From assembly GCA_023055425.1 (NCBI GenBank), contig JALGPY010000002.1:50739321-50803320 (forward strand): 64,000 nt of DNA, given 5' to 3'. Below the pieces are notes generated by a model, which saw nothing but the letters and a program-made list of their open reading frames with translations, was not told the DNA's origin and did no database searches. The position numbers and the translations under genes are program-made. Shown one piece after another: positions 11,031-22,106 of the stretch (positions are counted from its first letter, which is position 1; every line of letters begins with the position of its first letter). The DNA comes from Linanthus parryae (Eukaryota > Streptophyta > Magnoliopsida > Ericales > Polemoniaceae).

Positions 11031-11210
11031 CTCTTCGCACGAAGACAGTTGTCTTCGCACGAAGAGTCTTCGTACGAAGACTTCTGCCTCTTCGTGCGAA
11101 GGCCTTCTCATTTAGATACTGCAAGTGTGTTTGAGAAGAGAATTTTGCAAGGCTGAATTTTGGCTAAGTATAATGTCTTCGCACGAAGACAAATGTCTTC
11201 GCACGAAGAC
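11031..11210. repeat. Palindrome clusters in ATH1 LTR
   Basis: Six or so copies of CTTCGCACGAAG, CTTCGTACGAAG or CTTCGTGCGAAG occur, several extended to the perfect 16-base GTCTTCGCACGAAGAC. They form two groups (11031-11101 and about 11175-11210) separated by about 75 bases. The same arrangement recurs in diverged form at 3465-3643. Confidence 0.88.
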
Positions 11211-11239
11211 TTCTGTGTCCAGCCCTCTTTTTGCCTCCT

Positions 11240-11374
11240 TTGACTTTCCTCTTCCATTCTTTGACTTTCTTCTTCCATTCTTTCTTCCCTTGACCTTCCT
11301 TTGACTTTCTTTGACTTTCCTCTTCTGTTTGACTTTCCTTTGACTTTCCTTTGACTCTCTCCTTCCTTTTGACT
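11240..11374. promoter_or_regulatory. Cluster of nine W-box cores in ATH1 LTR
   Basis: Nine TTGAC(T/C) cores occur within 135 bases on the plus strand, mostly as TTTGACTTTCCT repeats (first 11240, last 11369). TTGAC(C/T) is the known core bound by plant WRKY transcription factors. The cluster lies about 280-410 bases from the LTR's 5' end on the element strand, a position that could be U3 promoter. The repeat may also be only a CT-rich minisatellite; binding is inferred. Confidence 0.5.
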
Positions 11375-11652
11375 TGCCTTTGAGTTCCTTGTTTCCGAAG
11401 TTCGCTTCCAAATCCCGCACGATCCTCCAAGCCCTGTTTTCCTGCGAATCACAACACGAAAACACAACCCGCGATCATATCACAATAAAAGCTCAAAAAT
11501 CTAAAGAAACGCCCGGATTTAACAAGTATTGCACATGAACTCACATAATCACATTTACGCTTAATTCACTCAAAAGACGACAAATTCTCCATTATAAGCA
11601 CGCAAAACGTAGAAATAAAAGGCATAAAATAACTCCGAAAACGGAGTTATCA

Positions 11653-12893
11653 CACGTGTCGTATCAATAATATGGCGATGCTTGCGTTCTGCACGGCCAT
11701 TCTGCTCAGATGTGCCGGGACAAGATCTCTGGAGAAGAGTCCCATGCTTGCGAATAGTAGCCAAGAACTCAGAAGACTTATACTCCATCACATTATCAAT
11801 CCGAAAATCTTTGATCGGGCATGAGAACTGTGTCTGGACCATAGCTACAAAGTCAAAATAGATTTGAGCCAACTCTGAACGATTCTTCATCAGAAATATC
11901 CAAGTATATCGAGTAAAATCATCCATAAATATAACAAAATATCTTGATCCACCCATTGTGGCATGAGGGGACGGCCCCCAAACATCCGAGTGAACCAGGT
12001 CAAAAGGTGCTGAGGAAGACGTCACACTGTGAGAAAAAGGCAAAGCAGGCTGCTTGGCTAACTGACAAGGCACACAGTCAAGATGCTCATCCTTGATAGT
12101 GCCTAATTTACCAGAGACAAGGGAACGAACACGACCAATAGAAGCATGACCCAACCGTGAATGCCACAAGTGAAGAGAAGATGATACCGGAGATGTGGCT
12201 GCAGCAAATGAAGAGGTCGGTGGTAGACTGAGGCTTGTGAGTTGGAATAATCGCCCAACTTTACGACCAAAGCCAAGTGTTTTTCCACTTTCAGGATCCT
12301 GCACACGACACCCACTGGAGGAAAATATAACATCCAAGCCAAGTTCACATATTTTTCCAACAGATACAAGATTGAGAGCAAGATCTGGAACTAAAAAGTA
12401 TCAGGAAGTGATAGATTATCTTGTGAGATATCTCCAGTATGAGTGACACGCATACGAGAACCATCAGCAGTATGAATAGTCGGAGTAATACTCTATTACG
12501 TTGAGAATAAAATATCTCAGGATTAGATGTCATATGATTGCAGCATCCTGAGTCAAAATACCAAGCGTCATTACCTGATGTGGCAGACAGAGAAGTAGGC
12601 TGAGTCTTCTCACGAGCAGTACCAAGGATGTCCTTGAGCAAAATGGCCAATCTGGAGAGTGATGAAGCATCAAGAGACGATGAAGGAGGATCCAATTTCA
12701 GTGGTGGACCTGTTTTGGACCGAAATCGAGGATTCTCAGGGCATTGAGACAAGTAGTGCTCAGGCTGCTTCTGTCCACAAAACCGACAATGACGAATCGG
12801 GCAATATAGGAGTCTATGCCCATTCTCATGAAAATTTGATCAATACGCCTCCAAGACATTCAATACAGGCAGAGAAGCATCCGATCTATCCAT
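11653..12893 (-). pseudogene. COP1 gag-pol remnant: zinc knuckle, protease, GAG-pre-integrase, integrase start
   Basis: Reading on the minus strand from an ATG at 12893: about 17 codons, a stop, then a cysteine/histidine knuckle (CRFCGQKQPEHYLSQCP, about 12810-12760), protease active site WYFDSGCCNHMT (about 12560-12520), a frameshift near 12400, then LWHSRLGHASIGRV and integrase zinc and core (HSDVWGPSP, FVIFMDDFTRYTWIF, DFRIDNVMEY). The normal N-terminal capsid part of gag (about 200 residues in Copia) is absent. The integrase runs into the ATH1 LTR after QNGRAERKHRHIIDT. It is a pseudogene. Confidence 0.85.
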
Positions 12894-13550
12894 TTTGATA
12901 AATCAACAACCCAATAACGTGAAAGAAGATCAATAACACAGGTAAAATACCCCTAAATTGGTGAGAAACGGAAACTAGCGGTCCGAATCTCACAAAACGG
13001 AGCCCGTAGATAGCACCGGAATGTCAAAAAACCTTGGGAACCCGTTTAATCCGGTCCAAAATCTGAAGCAAAATGAGTCGAAACGATCGAACAGAGGTTG
13101 GAACGGCTCAGGAACACGAACATAGGCTGGAACGGCTATGAAACAGCGGCCGGAATGAGCTGGTGGCTCGGTCGGAAGTCTCGGCTCACGCGGAAGTCGA
13201 CGGCGCAGAAGCGAGCCGACGGCGCACACGGAAGCTGACGGCGCCGAAACGAGTCGAACGCGCGCTGGAGCGGCTCGGGACGTTAGGCGCGTGGATTAAG
13301 GCGGGCGGCGCAGCGGTGGACTTCTGCGGCGTGTGACGGCGCGTATGAGGTCCGTTTGCTGCAAAATTTTTGCGATCGTGCTCGGAAATGGATTCCGAGT
13401 CGATTGGTGTGGTCAAATTTACTGATCGACGATCGGATGACGGTCGAACGAATGGAACAGTCCGTGAGTTGTTACTCCTGGACGAAAAAGAGAAAGAAAC
13501 CCACGATGAACAAAAACCTTCGAAAAAGAAACGAACCCTAGAACCGTATT
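12894..13550 (-). other. COP1 leader between primer site and gag remnant
   Basis: About 660 bases with no recognisable coding domain. It is GC-richer than its surroundings between about 13140 and 13340 (many CGGCG and CGGAAG repeats). Open frames here give Arg/Ser/Pro-rich translations without family resemblance. The capsid part of gag would be expected in or next to this stretch and is missing. Confidence 0.5.
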
Positions 13551-13563
13551 GGCTCTGATACCA
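13551..13563 (-). other. COP1 primer binding site (tRNA-iMet)
   Basis: The minus strand reads TGGTATCAGAGCC directly after the LTR end, complementary to the 3' end of initiator tRNA-Met, the usual Copia primer. Confidence 0.9.
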
Positions 13564-13697
13564 TGTTATAATTAGAAGCGGAAGCGAAAGATTGTATATT
13601 GAACATCTAGTTAAACAATCTATAAAGGGTCCTATATATATAAAGTATACAATGGGTAACCTATATGCTAAAGCGATGTGGGACATATATCATAACA
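13564..13697 (-). repeat. COP1 5' LTR (134 bp)
   Basis: On the plus strand it runs from TGTTATAATTAG to CATAACA, giving TGTTAT...ATAACA termini. It contains TATATATATAAAG near 13633. Such short LTRs are typical of Ale-type Copia. No second copy is in the window. Confidence 0.8.
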
Positions 13698-14039
13698 GAA
13701 ATAGAGGCTCAAGCGCCAGTGAAAGGTCTTAAATTAGCGACGGAAAGAGGCTACACAGATGCGATAGTGCAAACTGATCTCTTGTGTTACAGATAGAATG
13801 GAGAGAACATTGTCTCAGAAGGAAAGTGAGTGGTCTTCAACACACAATTATCTGGAGGAGGTGAAGGGATGGTTAAGGCTAGGTAGGAGGAGAGATATCA
13901 GTGTTGGGCTTTGACTTGCAATCAAAGTCGGCAAAACGGGTATTTGAGAAACATGGAATGATTTCCTAAAGTGAGGCAGTGGAATTGTACCAAAGTGAAT
14001 TGGAATATCTCCACCGTCATATGTGCTATCATTATTTAA

Positions 14040-14345
14040 GAGGTTGCTTTGTAATAAACACAACACACATACAATACACAGGGACGGGTTTGAAAGTGTT
14101 TGGTGTTTTGTGAAGCTTTTGTGTGTGTGTCAGGTGGGTGGCCGCCGTGGCCATTCTGGTCACGGCGTGCATTGTAATTGGGTTCTCTTATCAATAAAAT
14201 ATGGGATCCTGGCCGTGGAGGTAGCTAGTGGGTTCGTTACGAATTCGTTAGTGAACCACACTAAATATTTGTCTCGTACTTGTTTCACTTTATCGTTCTT
14301 GCTCGAATATCCCCAGGTTATAACAAGCTGGTATTGGAGCTCTCA
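14040..14345 (+). repeat. Possible relic LTR end with decayed Copia primer site
   Basis: The sequence ends in GGTTATAACAAG followed at 14329-14340 by TGGTATTGGAGC, two substitutions from the tRNA-Met primer site TGGTATCAGAGC. The upstream stretch, with a poly(A)-signal-like AATAAA near 14194, looks like an R/U5 region. No matching LTR or coding part was found, so boundaries are uncertain. Confidence 0.35.
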
Positions 14346-14707
14346 AACAAAAATCCTGTTACAACAATCAGATATACGGTGGTGTCGTCCTAATGCCAGC
14401 CAAGTGAGATATGCTTTTGCACTGAAGTTAGTGAAATTAGGTCAAGTTTGAAACTGATTTGGGCCGCCTCCTAGTTGGGCATTTGGGCTTCTTTCAAATG
14501 ATGTAATAGCCTATGTTGCTCGAAATAAAATTTGTTCTCGAAAAAAATAGTAAAAAAGTTTTGACGGGTAACTCTGCATACGAGCATCTCCCATAGTTTT
14601 GATTAAATTTTGTACAACATTCTATAGTTTGTTGAGAAAAAAGTAGTTTGGACAGTGTTTCTTCACATATTATTAAAATAACCGGACTCACGCCCCGTAA
14701 AATACAT

Positions 14708-14720
14708 GGGGGGGGGGGGG
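14708..14720. repeat. Poly(G) run, 13 bases
   Basis: A homopolymer within the flank at the left of COP2. No function is suggested, and it could vary through assembly error. Confidence 0.85.
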
Positions 14721-15078
14721 TTAAACCTTACCCACACAATTTAAACATAATAATCAAACATTGTAATACACATAAATACTATAATTCTGCATATACAGTT
14801 ACAATACATTTTTTTGCAGTAAATATATAATACACAAGGGGGTGATGAACTGAGTAAACCAGAACGTCAACACACCCAAGAGCCATCGATGCAAGGATAT
14901 GAGCTGGTCCTTCGAATAAAATAAAGTATGCTCTTGAGAATCTTCTTTGATGATGTACTGACGTTTAGCCAAAATTTATTTCAAATTCTGTTCTTTGTTG
15001 AGGTATTGTTCCTGAACAAGTTTTTAACCACCAACGGGTTCAACATAGTTCATACATTCTTTCATTTATCATCCTCGA

Positions 15079-16308
15079 TGTAAGTTCAATGCAGGTTCAA
15101 GACTAGAAATAGCTAGTCTATTTCAAGGCCTTGAAACAGCTTTCAAAGCCTTGAAACTGGCTGAGCCATATATGCATGAACTTAGGGGGAGTTTCTGTAC
15201 TTGATTCAACTCCTAAACCCATGTGCATGATTAGATGTTATTTTATGATGAAAAACAAATTGTATTTACACAGTTTGCAGGATCTAACATTATATGTTTG
15301 ATTCAGTATTGCAGGGAATTATGTTTCCTATTTTACAGGAACCTGTTTCCTAACTTATGTTTTGCAGATATGGTAACTGTTTGATGATTGATTCTCAAAT
15401 CAATCTGCTGTGTTTAAAAGCTTCTCTATATACTTCCAACAATATCAAATCATTATCTCAAGAGATATTTATCAACTAGCCGTTGGGAGAAGCTGTTAGA
15501 AGAAGTCAAGATTTGAAGCATATTTTCAGAGAAGTTTGTTGAGAAGATTCTGGTGATCCTCCATTCAAAATGAGTGCTTTAAAAAGATAATTGTTGAAGG
15601 AATTCGACACAACGATAGCAGAGAGCAATTCACAGAGACACAACCACAATCAAGGATTGATAAACATCATGGAAGCAGATTCATCTCTCAATCCAAAGCA
15701 TCAGAAGAACACTGCATACTCACTGCAGTTTTATTTTCTGTGTTCTTCTTATTCTGAACTTCATTTGAATATCATTTTGATAATACTTATAGTTCTCATT
15801 CTCAAGTATTGTTCAAGGTGAACAATAGATAATTCTTATTTAATCAGATAGCTAGAGCAGGTACTAGATAGGTTAGTGAGAACCACAAGCCGTAACAGAG
15901 TAAGGCATCTCTCTGTGCTTGAGATCTAGGGCTTAGCTGTTGATGAATAAGAATCGTGTTGAAAATCCTACAGGGAGAAGATCCCTGAGGTAGAAACGTA
16001 GGTCCACGTGGACAGAACTCTATATATCTTGTGTCTCTTGCATTTACTTTTCAGTTACACACTTAGAACTTTTGCAGCATTTCATTGGTTTGAAACTCAT
16101 TTCAAGGCCTTGAAATAGACTTATTCTTTTGTTTACTCTAACTCTTTTATTCCAAGGGCTTGAAACTCATTTCAAGGCCTTGAATCTCTTTACAAATCTT
16201 TTGAAACAACTATTCTTGCAAAGTTTAGCAAAAAGTCTGCATACTCTATTCAACCCCCCACCTTCTAGAGTATTGATCATGTATTTCTACCTATTGTACA
16301 CCCCTTCA
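15079..16308 (+). repeat. COP2 5' LTR (1230 bp)
   Basis: It starts TGTAAGTTCAATGCAGG and ends CACCCCTTCA. Its partner begins at 23787 with the same sequence. Palindromes of the CAAGGCCTTG type occur at about 15120, 15150, 16095 and 16170. Confidence 0.92.
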
Positions 16309-16310
16309 AT

Positions 16311-16322
16311 TGGTATCAGAGC
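16311..16322 (+). other. COP2 primer binding site (tRNA-iMet)
   Basis: TGGTATCAGAGC starts two bases after the LTR end. It is complementary to the 3' end of initiator tRNA-Met. Confidence 0.93.
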
Positions 16323-16357
16323 TTGTACCACTGCATAGATTTAACGATCTTGTGATT

Positions 16358-19300
16358 ATGAGTATTGTAGGTGATGGTGGTTTCTATCAGGGAAGAGCTG
16401 CAAACACACCTCCTCTATTCTGTGGAAACAATTTTGTTCACTGGAAAGGTTTGATGAAAATGTTTATTATTGATCAAGATATGGAACTCTCGAATATCAT
16501 CCAGAATGGTCCTCATACTCTCTACACAGAGAAGGATGAGAATATAAATCCCAAATCTGAAGACTCTCTTTCTTCATCTGAGTTAGAGCAATTTTCAAAA
16601 AATTATAAAGCTATGAATCTATTATACTGTGCTTTGAGTGCAGATAAATTTAACAAGATCTCAAGCTGCAAGACTGCTAAGGAGATATGGGACAAGCTTG
16701 TGGTAACCTTTGAAGGAATCAGCCAAGTCAAGCAAACCAAGATCAACATATATATCAGGAATATGAGTTATTCAAGATGAATGGAGATGAGTCAATCAGA
16801 GACATGTTCAAAAGATTCACTAACATTGTAAATAACCTTGATTCTTTGGGAAAGCATATTTCCAATGAAGAAAAGGTGAGGAAGATTCTAAGAAGTCTCC
16901 CAAAGGCAAAATGGGAACCAAAGACCACTGCTATTGAGGAAGCTCAAGATCTCTCATCACTCCAACTTGATGACCTACAAGGGAAGCTCCTTACACATGA
17001 TATATTCATGAATGAAGTTGATGGAGAACTACCAGAAGGTGTCAAGAACTTGGATCTCGAGGCTAAAGAGAATGAGACATTTCAAAGCCTTGAAACTGAG
17101 GATGATGAAGAAGATCCAATTGCTTTGATTTCCAAAGCCTTGACAAGAATTCTTAAAATGAAGAAAAGCTTTGGAAACAAGGAATTCAACAGAGATAGAC
17201 ATAGATCCTCCAGTAGCAAAGACTACAAAGGTAAATCTCCTTCACATGGTAATAAGGCTAAAGTCATGAATTGCTTTGAGTGTGGTGATGCAGGACACTT
17301 GATCAGAGATTGTCCACACAAAAAGAGCAAGAACTTTCAGAAGAAAGATCATGATAGAAGAAATAAAGCTATGATAGCTTTATGGAGTGATTCAGACACA
17401 TCAAGTGACTCTTAATCTGAAGAAGAATATGCCAAACTATGCTTTATGGCCAAGCATGATGAAAGTTCTGAAAAGAACATTAAGGTAATGGTAAACTGCT
17501 TGATTTCAAAACCAACACAAGCCCTCTCTGATTATCTCAGAACAATGCTTTTAAATGAAGAGGACTATCTGAAAGAAATTAGAGCTCTGAAAGAAAAAGT
17601 TCATGACCAAGCAAAAGAAAATTTACATATTGTTTTCCTAAATCAGGATCTTGAAATCTCTCAGAAGAAAACTGACAGCGATTTCAAGGCCTTGAAAACA
17701 CAAGTCAATGAAGTAGTCACTGAGAACTCTCTCTTGAGTGACATGATTGTTAATCTAAGACATCAAGTTTGTGACACCCGCTCCAGCGACCCCGATTATT
17801 AACATAATTAAACAGGAACGAGGCGTCACACGCCACCAAGGCATGCTCGCACCATGAGGATGGAAGTAAAAATATTTGAAATTTCAAGGTTAACTAAAAA
17901 GTAGTGCGGAAGCTTATGAAAATGGGTCTTATATTCAAAATAGTTTATTTTCAAAACTCGTCTTGTATAAAAAGAAAATAGAGTTTGAGAATTTCATAAC
18001 TAAAACTTTCATCCATCCAACTTAATTAGCTCAAAACATCATAAACTAAATCAAATAGATTCCTAATTGAACTTAATTATGCGGGATGTCACAAAGTTGA
18101 TGAATTGGATAAACAAAAGACTACTCTCACTGAGAAACTTCAAGAATTTGAAATGGTCAAGACAAAACTTGCAGGCTCAGAACACAACATGAACTTGATT
18201 CTTGGAGGTAGCTTGAAGTCTGTTCACAAAACTGGTATTGGATTCCAAAGAAGAACAGTACCATATTTGTGAAAGCTGGAATCAAAACATCTCCTAAGTG
18301 CTATTACTGCAATAAGATTGGTCATGTTAAGATGACTTGTCCTTTTATAAGAAGAGACCCTCACATAATGAGGAAGACTTTTCCCTTCCAAGTCAAATGA
18401 CAAGTTAGACAGATTTGGGTTCCTAAAGGAGTTAGACCACCTAACATGGTTGACCCTGAATAGGAATCTAAATTCGGCACTTGGTCTAACAGCTCGGTAA
18501 GGTAGTGAATGGTGTTTGCAGGGTGTCACCAAGATCAAAGAGCAAAAATGGTTTATGGACAGTGGTTGCTCAAGACATATGAGTGAAAAGAGATCTCTAT
18601 TCTCAGAACTGAAAGAGCAATCAGAAGGATCAATTAAACTTGGTGACAAAGGCAAATGCAACATTCTTGGTATTGGTAAATTTGGTACAAATTCTGAAAA
18701 TTCAATTTCTGATGTATATCTAATTGATGGTTTGGAATTTAATATGCTTAGTGTATCTCAACTTGTGACAATGGTAACAAGGTTATCTTTGATAAAGAGA
18801 AATGTGTGGTGCAGAATGAGAAATCTGGGAATTTCATCCTCACAGCCTCTAGATCAAACAATGTTTATACTTTTCAAAGTAATAAAGTTGCAGGTGAAAA
18901 CTTAAAGTGTCTCAAGGCCTTGAAAGAAGATTCAAAGCTTTGGCACAGAAAGTTGGGACATATTAGCTTGCATACCTTGAACAAGTTCGTTTTCAAGAAC
19001 TTAGTAAGAGATCTACCCTCTATCAAGTTCAGAGATGAAGAAGTATGCAAAGCATGTGCACAAGGCAAGCAAACTAGAAACTCATTCAAGCCAAAGAACT
19101 TTGTAAGTACTACTAGACCCATTGAACCACTGCATATGGATCTATGTGGTCCTATGAGAACTCCAACTCCAAAGGGTAAGAAGTACATGCTTGGTATTGT
19201 AGATGATTTCTCTAGATATATTTGGGTGATTTTTCTTAAAGAAAAATCTGAAGCTCTTATTGAATTTTCAAAACTTTGTAGAGAACTTCAAACATTGAAA

Positions 19301-21669
19301 AACCTACATATTGCTTACATAACGAGTGATCATGGTAAGAGTTTGATGTATTCTGTTCTAAGCATGGCATCTCTCACAACTTTTCTGCTCCTAGAACTCC
19401 TCATCAGAATGGAGTAGTTGAAAGAAAGAACATGACTCTTGAAGACATGTCAAGAACAATGCTTCTGGAAAATAAGTTGCCAAAGTATTATTGGGCAGAA
19501 ACTGTGAATACAACAAACTATATTCTTAACAGGTTCTTGATCAAATCTATCTTGAAGAAGACCCCCTATGAGTTGTTCAAAGGAAGAAAGCCAAACATTT
19601 CTTACTTGAAACCATTTGGTTGTACTTGTTTTATCCACAATAATGGTAAGGACAATCTTGGTAAATTTGATGCAATAAGTGCTGAAGGTATTTTTCTTGG
19701 CTATTCACAGACAAGCAAAGTCTATAGAGTTTATAATAAGAGAATCAAGCTTGTTGAAGAAAGCATTCATGTTATTTTTGATGAAAGCTAAGATGGTTCT
19801 TTGAGTGATGGTTTTGCAGATCTCGATCTAAAAAAGCATGATTCAGATACTGACGAGAATCCTCAAAGGAACCAAGGAAATGTCACAGGAACAAGACATG
19901 CATTTTCAAGGCCTTAAAACCAAAGTTCAAAGCCTTGAAACAGATCTCCAGAGAAGACAACAGAAGAAGCTACTACTTCAAGTTCTCAGAGACTTGAGAA
20001 GAAAACTGGAGAGCCTGAACCATGGACACCAAGAAAGAGATTCAAATATTTGTCATCTCATCTTGCTGATAACTTTATTTCTGATCCAACCATTGGTACA
20101 CAAATCAGATCACAGTTGAAGAATCTTTGTGATTTTAATGCTTTTATTTCTCTTGTAGAGCCTAAAACTGTGAAGGAAGCATTACAAGAAGCAGACTGAA
20201 TTATAGCAATGCAAAGTGAACTCAATGAGTTTGAATGGAACAAGGTCCGGAATCTTGTTCCTCCACCAAGAAATCATTCTATCATTGGCACCAGATGGGT
20301 ATTCAGAAACAAGTTAGATGAGAATGAAAAGGTAATCATGAACACGCTAGATTGGTAGCTCAAGGCTACAATCAAGAAGAAGGTATTGATTATGAAGAAA
20401 CTTGTTGTCCTGTTTCTAGGTTAGAAGAAATCAGAATTCTACTTGCTTTTGCATCTCACAAAAACATGGAACTATTTCAAATAGATGTGAAGTGTGCTTT
20501 TCTAAATGGCTATCTGCAAGAAGAAGTTTATGTTGCACAATCTCCAGGTTTTGAAAATGACAAGTTTTCAGATCATGTTTACAAACTTGACAAAGCTCTT
20601 TATGGTTTAAAACAAGCTCCAAGAGCTTGGAATGAAAAATTGTCAAAGTTTCTACTTGAAAATGATTTCAAAAGAGGATTAGTAGACAAGAACATTTTCA
20701 TAAAGACTCTTGAGAAAGATATGCTTGTAGTTGAAATTTATGTTGATGACATTCTGTTTGGAGCTACTAATGATCTTCTGTGCAAGGAATTCTCAAGTCT
20801 TATGAGCAGGGAATTTGAAATGAGCTTGATGGGTGAATTGAACTGCTTCCTTGGACTTCAAATTCATTAGATGAAGAAGGACATATTCCTACATCAAAGC
20901 AAGTATACTAAGGACCTGCTAAGCAAGTACAATATGTCTCAGTCCAAAGAGATTGAGACCCTCATGAGTTCTACATTGTCTTTAGACAAGGATGAATCTG
21001 GTAAGAGTGTGATGTGAAAGAATATAGAGGTATGATTACCTCACAGCTAGTAGACCAGATATCATGTTCAGTGTGTGCATGTGTGCTAGATTTCAAGATG
21101 GTCCTAAAGAATCACACTTTACTGCAGTTAATATAATTTTTATATATTTCAATGGTACCAAAGACTTAGGGCTTTGATAAACATTCTAATTTCTCTTTGT
21201 GTGGCTATTCAGATGCTGATTTTGTAGGATATAAAGTTGATAGAAATAGTACATCAGGATGTTGCTTATTTCTCTGATCATCTTTAATGAACTGGCATTC
21301 AAAGAAGCAAAACTCAGTTGCACTATCAACAGCTGAAGCTGAATACATAGTAGCTAGAGTTGTTGTTCACAAGTATTATGGATAGCAAAAAAATGAGAGT
21401 TCTTGGATTTGATTTCAGAGATATACCTATCAAGTGTGACTACAAGTGCAGTATAATTTACAAAGAATCCAATTCAGCATTCAAGAACAAAGCATATTGA
21501 TGTTAGACATCACTTCATCAGAGATCATGCAGAGAAAGGTGATATTGTTCTTGAATTTGTTTCTACTAGCTCGAAATTTGCAGATATCTTCATTAAACCA
21601 TTGCCAGACGAAAGATTCTCAGCCTTAAGATTGGAATTGTGTATGCTAAATAGGGAAGCATTGATTTAG
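16358..21669 (+). pseudogene. COP2 gag-pol, frameshifted
   Basis: A SIRE-like Copia polyprotein in pieces. Gag (16358-17415, shifted near 16778) has FCGNNFVHWKGLM, KILRSLPKAKWEPK and zinc knuckle CFECGDAGHLIRDCP. A coiled-coil-like extension (17446-17802) is split by a 324-bp insertion at 17770. A second knuckle CYYCNKIGHVKMTCP lies near 18300. Protease has WFMDSGCSRHMS (about 18550); integrase has WHRKLGH, HMDLCGP, and NGVVERKN (18940-19790); RT has YVDD near 20740; RNase H has TAEAEYI near 21330. It ends at a TAG at 21667-21669. At least five frameshifts and several stops were seen. Palindromes CAAGGCCTTG or near variants are embedded in the frame at about 17083, 17683, 18907, 19905 and 19933. 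Confidence 0.9.
17770..18093. mobile_element. 324-bp solo LTR or TRIM-like insertion in COP2 gag
   Basis: It has TG...CA ends with short inverted repeats (TGTGACACCCGC at the left, GCGGGATGTCACA at the right) and is flanked by the 5-bp duplication AAGTT (17765-17769 and 18094-18098). Removing it restores the gag frame across the site (HQV-DEL). There is no ORF and no internal primer site. The size and ends fit a solo LTR of a small Ty3 or TRIM element; the family is not identified. Confidence 0.85.
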
Positions 21670-22106
21670 GGGTAAAATCAGGTAAGTTTTATGTGTTTCA
21701 AAGGTTTCAATTGATTTTCAAAGCCTTGAAAGTCCTTTCAAAGCTTTGAGTATACGTGCTTTACATTCTACAGCTTTTCAAGGCCTTGAAACCCTTTACA
21801 AAGCCTTGAAAATAAGATTGTATGTTAGTTAGTCAATAATTCTGGATCTTTCAATGTTGGGTGTTAGTAGATAACTGCTCAATGTTGCCCCTCAATTTTG
21901 AAAAACCCCTTTTCAGCCAAAATAGTATTATATCTTTTATTTCCAACGGCACACACACAATTTTGAATCTTTATGATTTATCAGATCTTCAAAGATCAGA
22001 GAAAATATTTTGTTTCCTTCTCAAACTGAAACTCTCTTCTGTTTATCTCTTTCTTTCTTTCTATCCTTCGCATCTATCCTACCTCTCTCTTCTTCTCCAA
22101 ACTCTA
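21670..22106 (+). repeat. COP2 spacer after pol with clustered palindromes
   Basis: Within about 21690-21815 there are four to five copies of the palindrome family: TTTCAAAGCCTTGAAAG, TTCAAAGCTTTGA, TTTTCAAGGCCTTGAAA and ACAAAGCCTTGAAAA. A comparable cluster follows pol in COP3 unit 2 (54988-55095). The rest is AT-rich leader before the extra ORF. Confidence 0.75.

Larger units (their letters stand above)
1..11652 (-). mobile_element. ATH1: Athila-type Ty3 LTR retrotransposon, 3' end outside window
   Basis: Transcription runs right to left. In order it has a 5' LTR, an 18-base tRNA-Asp primer site, gag-protease, RT-RNase H-integrase, a 1.7-kb spacer, an extra ORF and a long non-coding tail. 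The order pol, spacer, extra ORF and the PBS type are typical of the Athila lineage. The 3' LTR is not seen and should lie left of base 1. The right LTR ends in TTATCA and is followed directly by integrase sequence of another Copia element, so ATH1 inserted there. The expected 5-bp target duplicate is CACGT at 11653-11657; its partner is outside the window. Coding capacity is nearly complete, with one stop between gag-protease and pol, so this is a fairly young copy. Confidence 0.9.
10050..11652 (-). repeat. ATH1 5' LTR (1603 bp)
   Basis: On the plus strand the LTR starts TGACACG next to the primer site and ends GGAGTTATCA. On the element strand it starts TGATAACTCCGTTTTCGGAG and ends CGTGTCA, so it has TG...CA termini. 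The first 18 bases contain their own inverted repeat (ACTCCGTTTTCGGAGT). It holds two palindrome clusters (11031-11210) and a W-box run (11240-11374). Minor ORFs in the W-box stretch are low-complexity and not credible. Confidence 0.9.
11653..13697 (-). mobile_element. COP1: short-LTR Copia element, broken by ATH1
   Basis: A minus-strand Copia remnant with a 134-bp LTR, tRNA-Met primer site, leader, residual zinc knuckle, protease and the first part of integrase. It stops at 11652, where ATH1 begins, so the rest of pol lies beyond the left window edge. The short LTR and the sequence around the integrase start suggest an Ale-like lineage (inference). The expected 5-bp target duplicate is GAAAT at 13698-13702; its partner is outside the window. 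It is inactive because of the insertion, a missing gag domain, an in-frame stop and a frameshift. Confidence 0.8.
13703..15073. other. Old flank between COP1 and COP2; no gene seen
   Basis: About 1.4 kb of AT-rich sequence. One 142-codon plus-strand frame (14023-14451) has no recognisable domain and overlaps a likely LTR relic. A run of 13 G lies at 14708-14720. The sequence just left of 15074 continues, in the pre-insertion state, at 61617. Confidence 0.5.

Noticed and set aside
11108..11467. Minus-strand Lys/Glu/Ser-rich frames (three overlapping)
   Set aside because: They are translations of the TTTGACTTTCCT repeat in the LTR in all three frames.
14023..14451. 142-codon plus-strand frame as a gene
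   Set aside because: No domain or credible start context; it overlaps a likely LTR end and decayed primer site.
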